Source: an uncultured Acidobacteriota bacterium
GTDB lineage: Bacteria; Acidobacteriota; Terriglobia; Bryobacterales; Bryobacteraceae
Length of the DNA stretch: 64,000 nucleotides
Direction: 5' to 3'
Assembly: GCA_902826605.1 (NCBI GenBank)
Contig: CADEFM010000014.1
Location: 62,001 to 126,000 of the forward strand
Shown one piece after another: positions 51,074-59,498 of this stretch (position 1 is its first letter; each line of letters opens with the position of its first letter). Both the position numbers and the translations under genes were made by a program. The notes beneath the pieces are model-generated. The model had not been told where the DNA came from and did not search any database. It saw only the letters and a list, made by a program, of their open reading frames with translations.

Positions 51074-51094
51074 TTCCCGCTTCCCCATTACCGA

Positions 51095-52351
51095 ATGAAA
51101 CTTTTTTCCGAACTCCCTTTGTCTCCTGCCTTGCAGAGCAACTTGGTCACGCACAAATTCGTGCAGCCAACGCCTGTGCAAGCCCAAGCCATCCCGCAAC
51201 AACTCGCCGGCCACGATCTCGTGATCACGGCGCAAACAGGTACGGGCAAAACGCTGGCCTTCGTTCTTCCCCTGCTCGAAAAACTAATGAAGAACGCCGC
51301 CGCGCCGGGCGTGAGTGCGCTGATCCTCACTCCCACGCGGGAGCTCGCCATCCAGATCGCCGAATGCTTCTCGAAACTCGCGGCTGGAACCGGCATCCGC
51401 GCCGCTGTCGTGGTCGGCGGCCTCAGTGAACAAACGCAATTGCAAACCATCCGCAAAGGCGCGCAAGTGCTCATCGCCACTCCCGGTAGGCTTTCCGATT
51501 TTCTCGCGCGCAAGCTGGTGAAGCTGGCCGGCGTGCAGGTGCTGGTGCTGGATGAAGCGGACCGCATGCTCGACATGGGCTTCCTTCCCGCCATCACAAA
51601 ACTGCTGGCCGTGCTACCGTCCGCGCGCCAGACCGTATTTTGTTCGGCGACCCTCGAACCCTCCGTGGCGCATCTGATTCGTGAGCACTTGAAGAACCCG
51701 GTACGCATCGCGATCGGTTCCACCACGAAACCGGCCGAGGAGATCGACCTGCACCTCTATGAGGTCGAACAGGACCGCAAGCTCGGCTTGCTCGAAAAAA
51801 TGCTGCATGAAGAGCGTGGCTCGTTCCTCGTCTTCGCGCGCACCAAACACGGTGCCGACCGCTTGGCGAAGAAACTGGTGCGCAGTGGATCGAAAGCCGC
51901 CGCCATCCACGGCGACCGCACGCAGTCCCAACGCAACATCGCTCTGCGTGGATTCCAGGAAGGCAGCTATCGCGTCTTGGTGGCCACCGATGTCGCCGCT
52001 CGCGGAGTCCACGTGGAAGGCATCGCGCATGTCATCAACTACGATCTGCCGCAGATCCCCGAAGACTTCATCCACCGCGTCGGCCGCACCGGCCGTGCGG
52101 GCCTCAAAGGCACCGCGTCCACGTTCAGCACCCGCAGCGAGCGTGGTGAAATTCGTAAGATTGAGCGGTTACTCGATATGCAGCTCACACGCCGCCCGGT
52201 ACCCGCCGGCCTGGAGCAGGAAACGCGCGCCGCGGTAGCCACGCCGCCGGCTCCACGCTCGCACGCCGCACCCTCGGAACGTGCTCCCCGCGCCCATCAC
52301 ACCCGCCGCTTCGAGCCTAGTGGTGGAAAGCGCCGCAGCCGCAAAAGATAA
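51095..52351 (+). CDS. DEAD-box ATP-dependent RNA helicase (RhlE-like)
   Basis: 418 residues. Q motif FVQPTPVQAQAIP, motif I AQTGTGKT, Ia PTRELAIQI, II DEAD (LVLDEADRMLD), III SAT, V ATDVAARGVHVEG and VI HRVGRTGRAG are all present. The Arg/Pro-rich basic tail of about 50 residues ends in RRFEPSGGKRRSRKR, as in RhlE-type proteins. It unwinds structured RNA in ribosome assembly or decay. Monocistronic. Confidence 0.92.
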   Translation: MKLFSELPLSPALQSNLVTHKFVQPTPVQAQAIPQQLAGHDLVITAQTGTGKTLAFVLPLLEKLMKNAAAPGVSALILTPTRELAIQIAECFSKLAAGTGIRAAVVVGGLSEQTQLQTIRKGAQVLIATPGRLSDFLARKLVKLAGVQVLVLDEADRMLDMGFLPAITKLLAVLPSARQTVFCSATLEPSVAHLIREHLKNPVRIAIGSTTKPAEEIDLHLYEVEQDRKLGLLEKMLHEERGSFLVFARTKHGADRLAKKLVRSGSKAAAIHGDRTQSQRNIALRGFQEGSYRVLVATDVAARGVHVEGIAHVINYDLPQIPEDFIHRVGRTGRAGLKGTASTFSTRSERGEIRKIERLLDMQLTRRPVPAGLEQETRAAVATPPAPRSHAAPSERAPRAHHTRRFEPSGGKRRSRKR

Positions 52352-52355
52352 CAAG

Positions 52356-52387
52356 AGAAAAAAGGGGCCGCGATTGCAGCGGCCCCT
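52356..52387 (-). terminator. Rho-independent terminator of the VIT/VWA gene
   Basis: On the minus strand AGGGGCCGC/GCGGCCCCT forms a 9-bp stem (52363-52387) followed by a run of five to six T. It lies just downstream of the VIT/VWA stop. The plus-strand helicase gene ends 12 bp away but has no U-run of its own. Confidence 0.7.
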
Positions 52388-52395
52388 GCGAAACA

Positions 52396-54693
52396 TTACG
52401 GCTTCGAAACGTATTGCACGAAGCTCAGCTTCGCCAGATCCGCCAGCTTGTCGGCATCGATTTCACCAGTGATGAAGTTTCCGGACACCGGCCCCTTGGC
52501 AACGAACCCAGCCTCCTTTAATTTGGCCAGCGCATCAGGCGAAGTGTCCGTCAACCAGACCTTCACCTGAACGCGTCCTGACGTGACAGACGCCAGAGCC
52601 GCATCCACCTTGCGGCTGTCTTTGCGGAAGTCGGTTTCGGCGGCGGCATCCTTACTGGCGTATTCCTCGCGAGGCGAACTTTTCCTCGCTCTACCGGCGA
52701 GGCCCCCGAAGCTAGGAGCCGAAACGGGCGCCGGCATCGCCATGTTCGACGCAACCTGCCGCTGAAGATTACCGAACAGACCTTCACGGCTCACGCCGGC
52801 GGGCATCTCCACGGGAACCTCCACACGGTGCGGCTTGCCGCCTTCCGTCCGGTAAGTTTCCTCCACCGCGACGAAAGATGTGAACTGCGTCATCAAACCG
52901 AAATCCACGCCGATCTGAGTGATGGCCGTCTTAACCTCGGGCCCTGGATTACCCGATTGCATGCCCGTCCAGTTCGATGCCATCAGCGCGTCCACTTTGC
53001 GGCGCGCCCAGAGAGTGGCGATCACTTCATGCTCCGGATCGGCTGCGGGCAGCGTCACCTGCACGTCCTTCACGAAATCTCGGCCTGCTTGTTTCCCGCG
53101 CAGCCGCAACACACCTTTGCCCGGCGCGTCATAGCGTCCGCTGATGATCACGGGTTTGGCGCTGAACAGATCCGGCAACTTCGCCGGATAAACTTCATTC
53201 ACCACAACTCCGTTCCATTCCAGCCTCAGATCCGTAAGCAGAGGTGTGCGGACACGCTCATGGAAGCGGCGCGCGGCGGCAGAGCCATCGTCCTCCAGCC
53301 CGACGTATTCCACCTCGCCACGGCTTTCACGCGACATCTGGTCTAGGAGGAACCGGTTCACGGAGCTTCCGATGCCGAACGAAAACACTCGTGCATTGGG
53401 ATGCCGTTGAATTTCACCGATGATCTCCATGTCGTTGCCGACATAGCCGTCGGTCATGAAGCACACTACGCGGATGTGGTCCCGTTCATCGCTGGGATCG
53501 AGGGCCGCGCGGATGGCCTTCATCATTTCCGTGCCTCCGCCGCCGCGCCGCCCTGCCAGAAACGACTGCGCTTTTGCAAGATTTTCGTGCGTTGCCGGTA
53601 CCGGCTCGGGGAACAGCACGAACGTGTCGCCCGCGAAGGTAATCAGGTTGAACGTATCGCGCGGGTGCAATCCTTCTAGCGCGAGTTTCATCGTCTCCTT
53701 GGCTTTTTCCATCGGAAATCCGCTCATGGAGCCGGACGTGTCCAGCACGAACACCAGCTCTTTGGGAGTGATTTCCTCCGCCGCCACGCGATCCGGCGGC
53801 TGCACGATCATGCTAAAGAAGCCGCCTTTAGCTCCGCGATGCGTCATCACGGCGTCGGCGATCTTCACGCCGGAAACGTCGTATTGCAGGATGAAGTCTT
53901 TGTTCGGCAGTTCCACCTTGTTGCGAAGCTTCACGACTGCCCTGCTCGTGCCCGTTTTCTGAATATCGACGTCATGTGTGAGCGAGCGCAGGAAGTTCAA
54001 AGGCACGCCTGAATCAAGCGCGACTTCCACGGAAATGTCATGACCTGCGCGTGTGCCCTTAGCCGTAACGGGGGGATTGATTTTGCCTGTGTTCGGCGTG
54101 CCGCGCGGACTGTAGCGAGGACCAACGACCATAGGGAACGAAAACTCATAGTTCCCTTCTTCATACTTCACCGTCTCCACGTAACGAATGACGATCTTGA
54201 CGTTTTCGCCAGGGCGGATGTTCGCCACGGCTTGCGTAAAAATGTTGGGCCGTTCCTGATCCAGCAAACCCGTCAGGTATCCGGCCCGCTTCGCGGCGTC
54301 ATAGATGGCGCGCGCTTCGTCCTTGGGTTTGATCTTGCCGCGCACCACGCGGTCGCCGATGTGCATGGTCATTTCATCCACGGCGGCGTCGGATGGCAGC
54401 GGGAAGGTGTACACCGCTTCAATCTTGTGCCCGAAGGGGTTAGTGAATTGCTGCTCGACTGTCACGCGAGAAAGGGGGCCGGTAACTTGCGCTTTGACAT
54501 CGGTATGGGTCAGCGGGCACAGCCCGCCGAAGTTGCCGTCTGGAAGCACGCTGAGCAGCGTGCCTGGGGGCGCTACGATGTCGCTCGCCGGCCCTCCGCC
54601 GCGCTGGCCAAATGAAGCCACGGGCGTGATTAAGTAAGCCAGGCCCGCCAACGCTGCCGCCTTGGAAAAAATGGACTGCATTACGATTCGCAT
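52396..54693 (-). CDS. Secreted VIT-VWA domain protein
   Basis: 765 residues from an ATG at 54693, placed 12 bp after AAAGGAG; longer starts exist. A signal peptide (ending PVASFGQ) is followed by a VIT (inter-alpha-trypsin) domain with THTDVKAQVTGPLSRVTVEQQFTNPF and FPLPSDAAVDEMTMHIGDR. A VWA domain carries the metal-ion MIDAS motif DTSGSMS near residue 330. A beta-rich domain follows, then a linker with Met/Ala-rich stretch and a conserved C-terminal domain of about 75 residues (VQVKVWLTDTSPDALAKLKEAGFV). It probably acts at the cell surface. Last gene of the operon with an ECF sigma factor and anti-sigma-like protein. Confidence 0.88.
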   Translation of the reverse strand: MRIVMQSIFSKAAALAGLAYLITPVASFGQRGGGPASDIVAPPGTLLSVLPDGNFGGLCPLTHTDVKAQVTGPLSRVTVEQQFTNPFGHKIEAVYTFPLPSDAAVDEMTMHIGDRVVRGKIKPKDEARAIYDAAKRAGYLTGLLDQERPNIFTQAVANIRPGENVKIVIRYVETVKYEEGNYEFSFPMVVGPRYSPRGTPNTGKINPPVTAKGTRAGHDISVEVALDSGVPLNFLRSLTHDVDIQKTGTSRAVVKLRNKVELPNKDFILQYDVSGVKIADAVMTHRGAKGGFFSMIVQPPDRVAAEEITPKELVFVLDTSGSMSGFPMEKAKETMKLALEGLHPRDTFNLITFAGDTFVLFPEPVPATHENLAKAQSFLAGRRGGGGTEMMKAIRAALDPSDERDHIRVVCFMTDGYVGNDMEIIGEIQRHPNARVFSFGIGSSVNRFLLDQMSRESRGEVEYVGLEDDGSAAARRFHERVRTPLLTDLRLEWNGVVVNEVYPAKLPDLFSAKPVIISGRYDAPGKGVLRLRGKQAGRDFVKDVQVTLPAADPEHEVIATLWARRKVDALMASNWTGMQSGNPGPEVKTAITQIGVDFGLMTQFTSFVAVEETYRTEGGKPHRVEVPVEMPAGVSREGLFGNLQRQVASNMAMPAPVSAPSFGGLAGRARKSSPREEYASKDAAAETDFRKDSRKVDAALASVTSGRVQVKVWLTDTSPDALAKLKEAGFVAKGPVSGNFITGEIDADKLADLAKLSFVQYVSKP

Positions 54694-54803
54694 TTGTCTG
54701 AACATCTCCTTTGGGAACTCGTCGCTCCACGGATGAAATGCGGTGAGCGCCAAATTCCTTTCAGAGATTGCGAAAAAAAGCGGGGCGGACGCCCCTCGGC
54801 TGT

Positions 54804-55910
54804 CTATCGGGCTGGAGACGCCGTCGGACGCCGGACCAAATCACCCGCACGAGGACTCTCAACCGCATTCTCGCGTGCATCGGCAGCGCGGACTGCATTG
54901 GCTTGGGCAACCCGTGCGGGTTCAAAAATCCCCACCGCGAACGTGTCGCGCGCCTCGGTGATCCGAATGACGCCGAGCGCCCGGTTCTCGCGCACCACTT
55001 CCAACAATTCCCCCGCCTTAACGCCTGCGCTAGTACCTGCGCCGATGCTGACGACAGTTCCATTTACGTCCGTGACACGTGCGTTGAATGCGGCTACACC
55101 CGCGAAGCGGCCCGAAAGCGCGGGAGCCGCCAAGCGCGGAGCGGGTGGTGGCGGCTGTGGCGCTGATTGAACGGATTTGTTCGCCGCCAGCTCTTCCGTA
55201 AGCGATTTCGCGCGTCCCGACAACGGCAGATCTTTGGCAAGGGGTGGCGCGGCCTCCGGGGTGGGTGCTTGTGGCGCTACGCTCACGGCTGCCACTCGAT
55301 CAAGCGCACTACGGTCGGCTTCTTCGCGCGCAGTTCCGCCTTGGCGCTCGCGTTTCTCGGTAACCTGCCCACCCTGCGGCAATGCGGATGGAACGCTTTC
55401 CTTGGGTACGGAATCACGGCGAGCAAGCGGGGCGGGCAGAGGTTCAAGCTTTGGCCGTTCGATGACTGGGGGTGGACCAATTTCCGGCGGCGGGGGAGCC
55501 TGCGTCATGGCCACAGCGACAGGCCGAGTCCGCTCCTCCTGACGAAAATATTGAAGGACGCCTATGGTCAGCACGACGGCCGCGAACACGCCCGCCAGCG
55601 CCAGCCGACGCGAAGACATCGCCCACGGCCACGTCCACGCGCTCTCCGATGCGAGCAGTGCCGGAGCGCTTGCCCGCGCAAGCGCTTCGGCGGCACGGGC
55701 GTTCACCACGGGCAGCGCCTGCAGTTCTTCCAGCAGTTCTTCGCGCGTCGCCGGATCCGCCAGCAATTCCCGCAGAGCTTCTTCGTTTGCCAGTGCGTCG
55801 AACAGCGCCTGATCTTCCAACGCGGCTGAAAAGAGCAATTCGCGCTCCCGTTCGGTGAGCGTACCGGTGGCGAAGCCGCCCAACAGCTTGCGGATTTCGT
55901 CCGGTTTCAT
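54804..55910 (-). CDS. Anti-sigma-like membrane protein
   Basis: 368 residues from the ATG at 55910, which overlaps the sigma-factor stop (ATGA). The N-terminal cytoplasmic part (MKPDEIRKLLGGFATGTLTERERELLFSAAL) has the size and position of an anti-sigma domain but lacks the zinc-finger His/Cys motif. A transmembrane helix spans about residues 105-125 (LALAGVFAAVVLTIGVLQYF). The rest, a Pro/Ala-rich stalk, ends in a beta-like domain of about 70 residues (VTDVNGTVVSIGAGTSAGVKAGELLEVV). It should hold the sigma factor at the membrane; the extracytoplasmic domain may sense a signal. Confidence 0.7.
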   Translation of the reverse strand: MKPDEIRKLLGGFATGTLTERERELLFSAALEDQALFDALANEEALRELLADPATREELLEELQALPVVNARAAEALARASAPALLASESAWTWPWAMSSRRLALAGVFAAVVLTIGVLQYFRQEERTRPVAVAMTQAPPPPEIGPPPVIERPKLEPLPAPLARRDSVPKESVPSALPQGGQVTEKRERQGGTAREEADRSALDRVAAVSVAPQAPTPEAAPPLAKDLPLSGRAKSLTEELAANKSVQSAPQPPPPAPRLAAPALSGRFAGVAAFNARVTDVNGTVVSIGAGTSAGVKAGELLEVVRENRALGVIRITEARDTFAVGIFEPARVAQANAVRAADARENAVESPRAGDLVRRPTASPAR

Positions 55911-56422
55911 TGCGGTCTCCCTTCCCCATCCCAACTGCCGCCCAATCGTTCGAGCAATTTTTGCCGGCAGCGGAAATCCCACGTGTAGATGGTGTTGATC
56001 GAATGCGCGCCCAGAGCCGCCCGGATCTCCTCGAAGTTCATCCCTTCCAGCTTCATGCGGAACATGTGGCGGCAGCGCTCTTCCATTTCGCCAATGGCCT
56101 TCCGCAGCCGTTCGCGCATCTGATTACGTTCAAACAACAGTGCGGGGCCCGCCGCGTGATCGGGCAACGGCACGTCGTCCACGGAGACCGCCGTATACTC
56201 CCCGCGCCGTGCCGCTTTGCGGCGCTGCGCGCCCATCTTGAAGCGCACAATTTGCAGCGCGAGCGGCAGCAATTCTTCTATGCGGCTGATCTGCCGGTAC
56301 TTTTCTTCAAGCACCACAAGGGTTTCCTGCGCGAGGTCCTCGGCCGTATCCCTCCCCATGTGAGATGCCGCAAACGCAACAATCCTTTCACGTAATCTAC
56401 GCAGGATTTCGTCGCGCTCCAC
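55907..56422 (-). CDS. ECF-type RNA polymerase sigma factor
   Basis: 171 residues. Region 2 contains DTAEDLAQETLVVLEEKYRQI and region 4 has FRMKLEGMNFEEIRAALGAHSINTIYTWDFRCRQKLLERL, the usual HTH. It should direct transcription of envelope genes, including its own operon. The stop overlaps the anti-sigma-like gene by 4 bp. It is divergent from the small zinc-finger gene at 56492. Confidence 0.82.
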   Translation of the reverse strand: MERDEILRRLRERIVAFAASHMGRDTAEDLAQETLVVLEEKYRQISRIEELLPLALQIVRFKMGAQRRKAARRGEYTAVSVDDVPLPDHAAGPALLFERNQMRERLRKAIGEMEERCRHMFRMKLEGMNFEEIRAALGAHSINTIYTWDFRCRQKLLERLGGSWDGEGRPQ

Positions 56423-56491
56423 GGATTCATTCTATACCGCATGTGGCCGCGCAATGGCGCCGGGCGCGGTTATTATATACTCACAGTACTG

Positions 56492-56731
56492 ATGTCCGAA
56501 TTGCGTCTCGGAGACGAGCTTGACGATTATTGTGTGAAATGCCGCCGTCTCACCAATCATTTGGTCGTGTCTTTAATGGATGGTGCCGCCGCCAAGGTGC
56601 GGTGCCGCTCCTGCTACGGCGATCACGATTACCGGCATGAGCAGATTCCGCCGTCCAAGCGCGAACTGGCCAAGCGCAAGGAGCTTTTCAACGCAATCCT
56701 CTCAGAGGTGAATCCGCCTGATAAGCCTTGA
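56492..56731 (+). CDS. Small CxxC zinc-finger protein
   Basis: 79 residues from the ATG at 56492 (a longer start at 56441 exists). Two Cys pairs are CVKCRRLTNH and VRCRSCYGDHDYR, so a zinc ribbon is likely. The C-terminal helix (KRELAKRKELFNAILSEV) is basic. It resembles small zinc-ribbon proteins of acidobacteria with no assigned role. It converges on the DUF4832 gene, 20 bp away. Confidence 0.75.
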   Translation: MSELRLGDELDDYCVKCRRLTNHLVVSLMDGAAAKVRCRSCYGDHDYRHEQIPPSKRELAKRKELFNAILSEVNPPDKP

Positions 56732-56751
56732 TTCAAGCTGGCTACGCATGC

Positions 56752-58950
56752 TCACTCGGGCGGCATAACCGTCAGAGTCACGCTCCTGGTGACACCCCCA
56801 TAGCTAGCCGAGATCGTAGCTGGGGTGGATGCCGTCACGTAACCGGCCGTCACCGGCACCACTGCCGTGAGCGCACCTTGTGGGACCTGAATGGACGGCG
56901 GAATCGTAGCCGTTCCATTCGAGGTTGTCATCGCAACTACCGCTCCATCCGGGGGCGCGGGACCGTTGAGAGTGACGGTGATGTTTACGGCCGTCCCTCC
57001 GATCACCGTTGCCGACACCGCCGTCAAGGTTATCAAGGCGGGCGACGCTGATAGATTCATATTGCTCGCCATGAGTGGCGCTAACCTGTTCGCACCTGCG
57101 ACGGACGCGGCGGTGGGCGGAACGGTTGCGGCCGAGTTCGAACGTGCGGCCACCCTCCGGGCTGCAGGTCGCGCTTGGGCCGTCCCTCGCGGTGTTTCAG
57201 ACTCCTGCTGCCGGATGATCACCGAGGGCGATGGTGTCTTCGACGACGGAGGGTTAACCGTGAGTGTTCCCGATTGACTCGATCCGTTATAGGCCGCGCT
57301 GATCGTAACTGGAGTGGAGACGCCGACGGGCGTCGTCGTGATGATGAACACAGCCGAGGAAATCGCGCCGGGTGCGATGCTGACGCTCGCGGGAACCGCC
57401 GCCGCAGGATCCGAAGCGGCGAGCGTCACCAACGCGCCACCGGCGGGAGCGGGACCCGTGAGTGTAACTTGGTTCAATACGGCATTCGATCCGCCCACGA
57501 CGGAGGACGGGGTTATGGTCACGGAAGCTACGGATTCACCCTGAATCGTGACGTTGTTGGAAATTACGTTGTCGCCTTCAATGGCATCCCATACTCCCAG
57601 ATTGGCGAAGCGAACGGCGTAATGGGGATTGTCCCGCAGCGATAGCGCCTGGTCCGGCAGCCATAAGGCCAAAGTGTAGGTGCCGGGCGGGATGTCCGTT
57701 GGCAGCGTCAACGTAGCGCTCAGATTCTGAGCGAGGCCTGGTGCCCATGTGCGCGGATCTTCGTTCAAAGAAAATATGTAGCGACCGCTGCCATTGCGAA
57801 GCACGGCAAAAACCGGACGGGCATTGAACATTGCCGCATAGCCCTGGTTCATCAACCGCAAATCGAGTTGCAGGCTTCCCCCTTGGGCCACGGCGCCTGA
57901 ATAGCTTCCGTTCGTCAGCTGGAACCGGTAACCCAGGCGGCGGTTGATTTCAGCAAAGCATCCGCCATTCTTGAACCCTTGAACGACCGTGGGCTCGTAG
58001 TCGAGATTCAAATAGCTCCAGCGCAAATAGGCGAGTTCGGACAAAGCCGAGGGACAATCCGTGCGCGGCGGATTGACATTGCAAGTTTCCCCTCCGACCG
58101 GAGCGTAGGCTGCGTTCTGAGCGATGTAAGCCTTATCTTCGGCAATACTGTATGCGCTGCTCTTCCACGTCTGCGTCGTCCAATCGTAGTAAACACCCCA
58201 AGTCCCCCAATCATCGGGGCTCGCCAAGAAGCAATCCTGATGAGATCCAAGACGTGCGCGCAGAGTACCGGTGAAAGCCTCCGCGGGGGTGATCGGCCCG
58301 GTCGCTTGCAGCCGCCGCAGATCCGCTGGGTAGCGAATCGCAACCATGCGGCTAGGGGGCACCGCGGACATCAAGCCATTCACCACTGCGGATTCCGCAG
58401 TGGGGGAATCGCTGCCGTTAGTCGAGTGGTGCCATTCCCCCCACGCACCGATGAAGCCGGCTTCCACCAAGGAAATCACGTCTTCGTTCGCTGCCAGTAT
58501 TGGCGCCAATTGTTGAAGATGGAGAAGGATTTGCGTGGGGGTGGCATCGGGATCGCCCTGGGCAAAGTTGTAAGAAAAACGCAGGATGATTTTGATGCCC
58601 GCGCGGCGAACTTCCTGAAGCCCTGCAGCGATCTGATTCAAAAAGGATTGGGGCAACGGACTGTTGCGGTAGGCGTCCAGCCTGATATACGGCCGCGTCA
58701 AGGTCTGCCCGGCTGCCCTGACGTTAGTGAAATTCGGGAAGTCTACATCTGTGTAGAAGCCACGATCCGGATTGGGAAACGCGGTTGAGTCGCCTTGGAA
58801 AACAACCGGTGTCAGTGTTTGAGCAATCGCGCTCGCGGTGAGCAGGCCCGAAAGCAGGAAGATTTTGCTGAGTGTCAATGTCAACGTCACCGGCAAACAA
58901 TGGTACTGAGTAAAAGCTTTCGACTTTGTCCAGATTTTACCATGCGGCAT
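56752..58950 (-). CDS. DUF4874-DUF4832 protein with two C-terminal Ig-like domains
   Basis: 732 residues with a signal-like segment (LSGLLTASAIAQ) near residue 33. DUF4874 occupies about residues 50-220 (FPNPDRGFYTDVDF, RLDAYRNSPLPQSFLNQI, FSYNFAQGDPDATP, GFIGAWGEWHHSTNGSDSP) and DUF4832 follows to about 480 (SHQDCFLASPDDWGTWG, PRTDCPSALSEL). Two Ig-like repeats (VTITPSSVVGG and ITLTAVSATVIGG types) sit at the end, separated by a 60-residue Ala/Arg/Pro-rich linker. The TIM-barrel-like DUF4874 suggests a glycoside-hydrolase-related role, not proven. A shorter paralog lies at 60424-61860. Confidence 0.85.
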   Translation of the reverse strand: MPHGKIWTKSKAFTQYHCLPVTLTLTLSKIFLLSGLLTASAIAQTLTPVVFQGDSTAFPNPDRGFYTDVDFPNFTNVRAAGQTLTRPYIRLDAYRNSPLPQSFLNQIAAGLQEVRRAGIKIILRFSYNFAQGDPDATPTQILLHLQQLAPILAANEDVISLVEAGFIGAWGEWHHSTNGSDSPTAESAVVNGLMSAVPPSRMVAIRYPADLRRLQATGPITPAEAFTGTLRARLGSHQDCFLASPDDWGTWGVYYDWTTQTWKSSAYSIAEDKAYIAQNAAYAPVGGETCNVNPPRTDCPSALSELAYLRWSYLNLDYEPTVVQGFKNGGCFAEINRRLGYRFQLTNGSYSGAVAQGGSLQLDLRLMNQGYAAMFNARPVFAVLRNGSGRYIFSLNEDPRTWAPGLAQNLSATLTLPTDIPPGTYTLALWLPDQALSLRDNPHYAVRFANLGVWDAIEGDNVISNNVTIQGESVASVTITPSSVVGGSNAVLNQVTLTGPAPAGGALVTLAASDPAAAVPASVSIAPGAISSAVFIITTTPVGVSTPVTISAAYNGSSQSGTLTVNPPSSKTPSPSVIIRQQESETPRGTAQARPAARRVAARSNSAATVPPTAASVAGANRLAPLMASNMNLSASPALITLTAVSATVIGGTAVNITVTLNGPAPPDGAVVAMTTSNGTATIPPSIQVPQGALTAVVPVTAGYVTASTPATISASYGGVTRSVTLTVMPPE

Positions 58951-59021
58951 GAGTCGGTACTAGGTCGGGGTTGTGCCTGAATAGTGCGTTGACCCTCCTG
59001 CGGGCCACTATCGCGGATTCG

Positions 59022-59243
59022 CTAGTCCGGCCTGAGACATGCGGGCGTCGAATTTCTGCTGAGTCTCTCTTGCGCTGGCGTTCGTTCCGCAGCGACCTCC
59101 GCAAGTCGCATTGCTATTCCGGAACAGTGCGACAGATGGCGGTCTAGTGCGAACTTTGGTAACCGTCGTCCGCAGCCATAGCAACGAACCATGCTTCGCC
59201 GCTTTTTGTTTCTGTGCAAGGTTAAACTTAGAGAGAGGCTCAC
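59022..59243 (-). CDS. Tiny zinc-finger-like ORF, uncertain
   Basis: 73 codons from a GTG at 59243; an ATG at 59192 gives 56 codons and is equally possible. The core reads MVRCYGCGRRLPKFALDRHLSHC, a C-x2-C, H-x-x-x-C pattern of a C2HC zinc finger. It starts 1 bp after the stop of the ORF upstream. Real status depends on translation being shown. Confidence 0.35.
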   Translation of the reverse strand: MSLSLSLTLHRNKKRRSMVRCYGCGRRLPKFALDRHLSHCSGIAMRLAEVAAERTPAQERLSRNSTPACLRPD

Positions 59244-59244
59244 G

Positions 59245-59478
59245 TCACCGAGCCCCCCTAGCTATCTCGCACGCAATCTCCTGTATATGGGAGGATCGCG
59301 CGTGATGGAACGATTGAACGCTTTCAGGAGGCTTTGGAGAAGTGGCAACGTAGAGCTCTGGATGCACCTGGCGTTTCCATTCGTCAGATACTTCAAGAAT
59401 CGTTTGAGCAATTTCGTCTTCTGTCACAAAGTTCAGCAGCAACTTCTGAAACGCAAAAACGTCTAGACCGAGTTCCAT
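59245..59478 (-). CDS. Small hypothetical protein downstream of HD gene
   Basis: 77 codons. The composition looks protein-like (acidic helix TEDEIAQTILEVSDEWKRQ), with no named domain. It begins 20 bp after the HD gene stop, on the same strand, and is followed 1 bp later by the tiny zinc-finger-like ORF. It could be a partner of the HD enzyme. Confidence 0.42.
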   Translation of the reverse strand: MELGLDVFAFQKLLLNFVTEDEIAQTILEVSDEWKRQVHPELYVATSPKPPESVQSFHHARSSHIQEIACEIARGAR

Positions 59479-59498
59479 AGTCCGTTGAAGCTGCCTAT

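Larger units (their letters stand above)
50532..51094. other. 563-bp intergenic region with several signals
   Basis: It separates brnT (minus) from the DEAD-box gene (plus). In order it holds an inverted repeat at the brnT start, a rho-independent-type terminator on plus (50671-50697), a 12-bp palindrome GAAACCGGTTTC at 50798-50809, and a possible 98-codon ORF. No plus-strand gene precedes the terminator. Confidence 0.5.
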
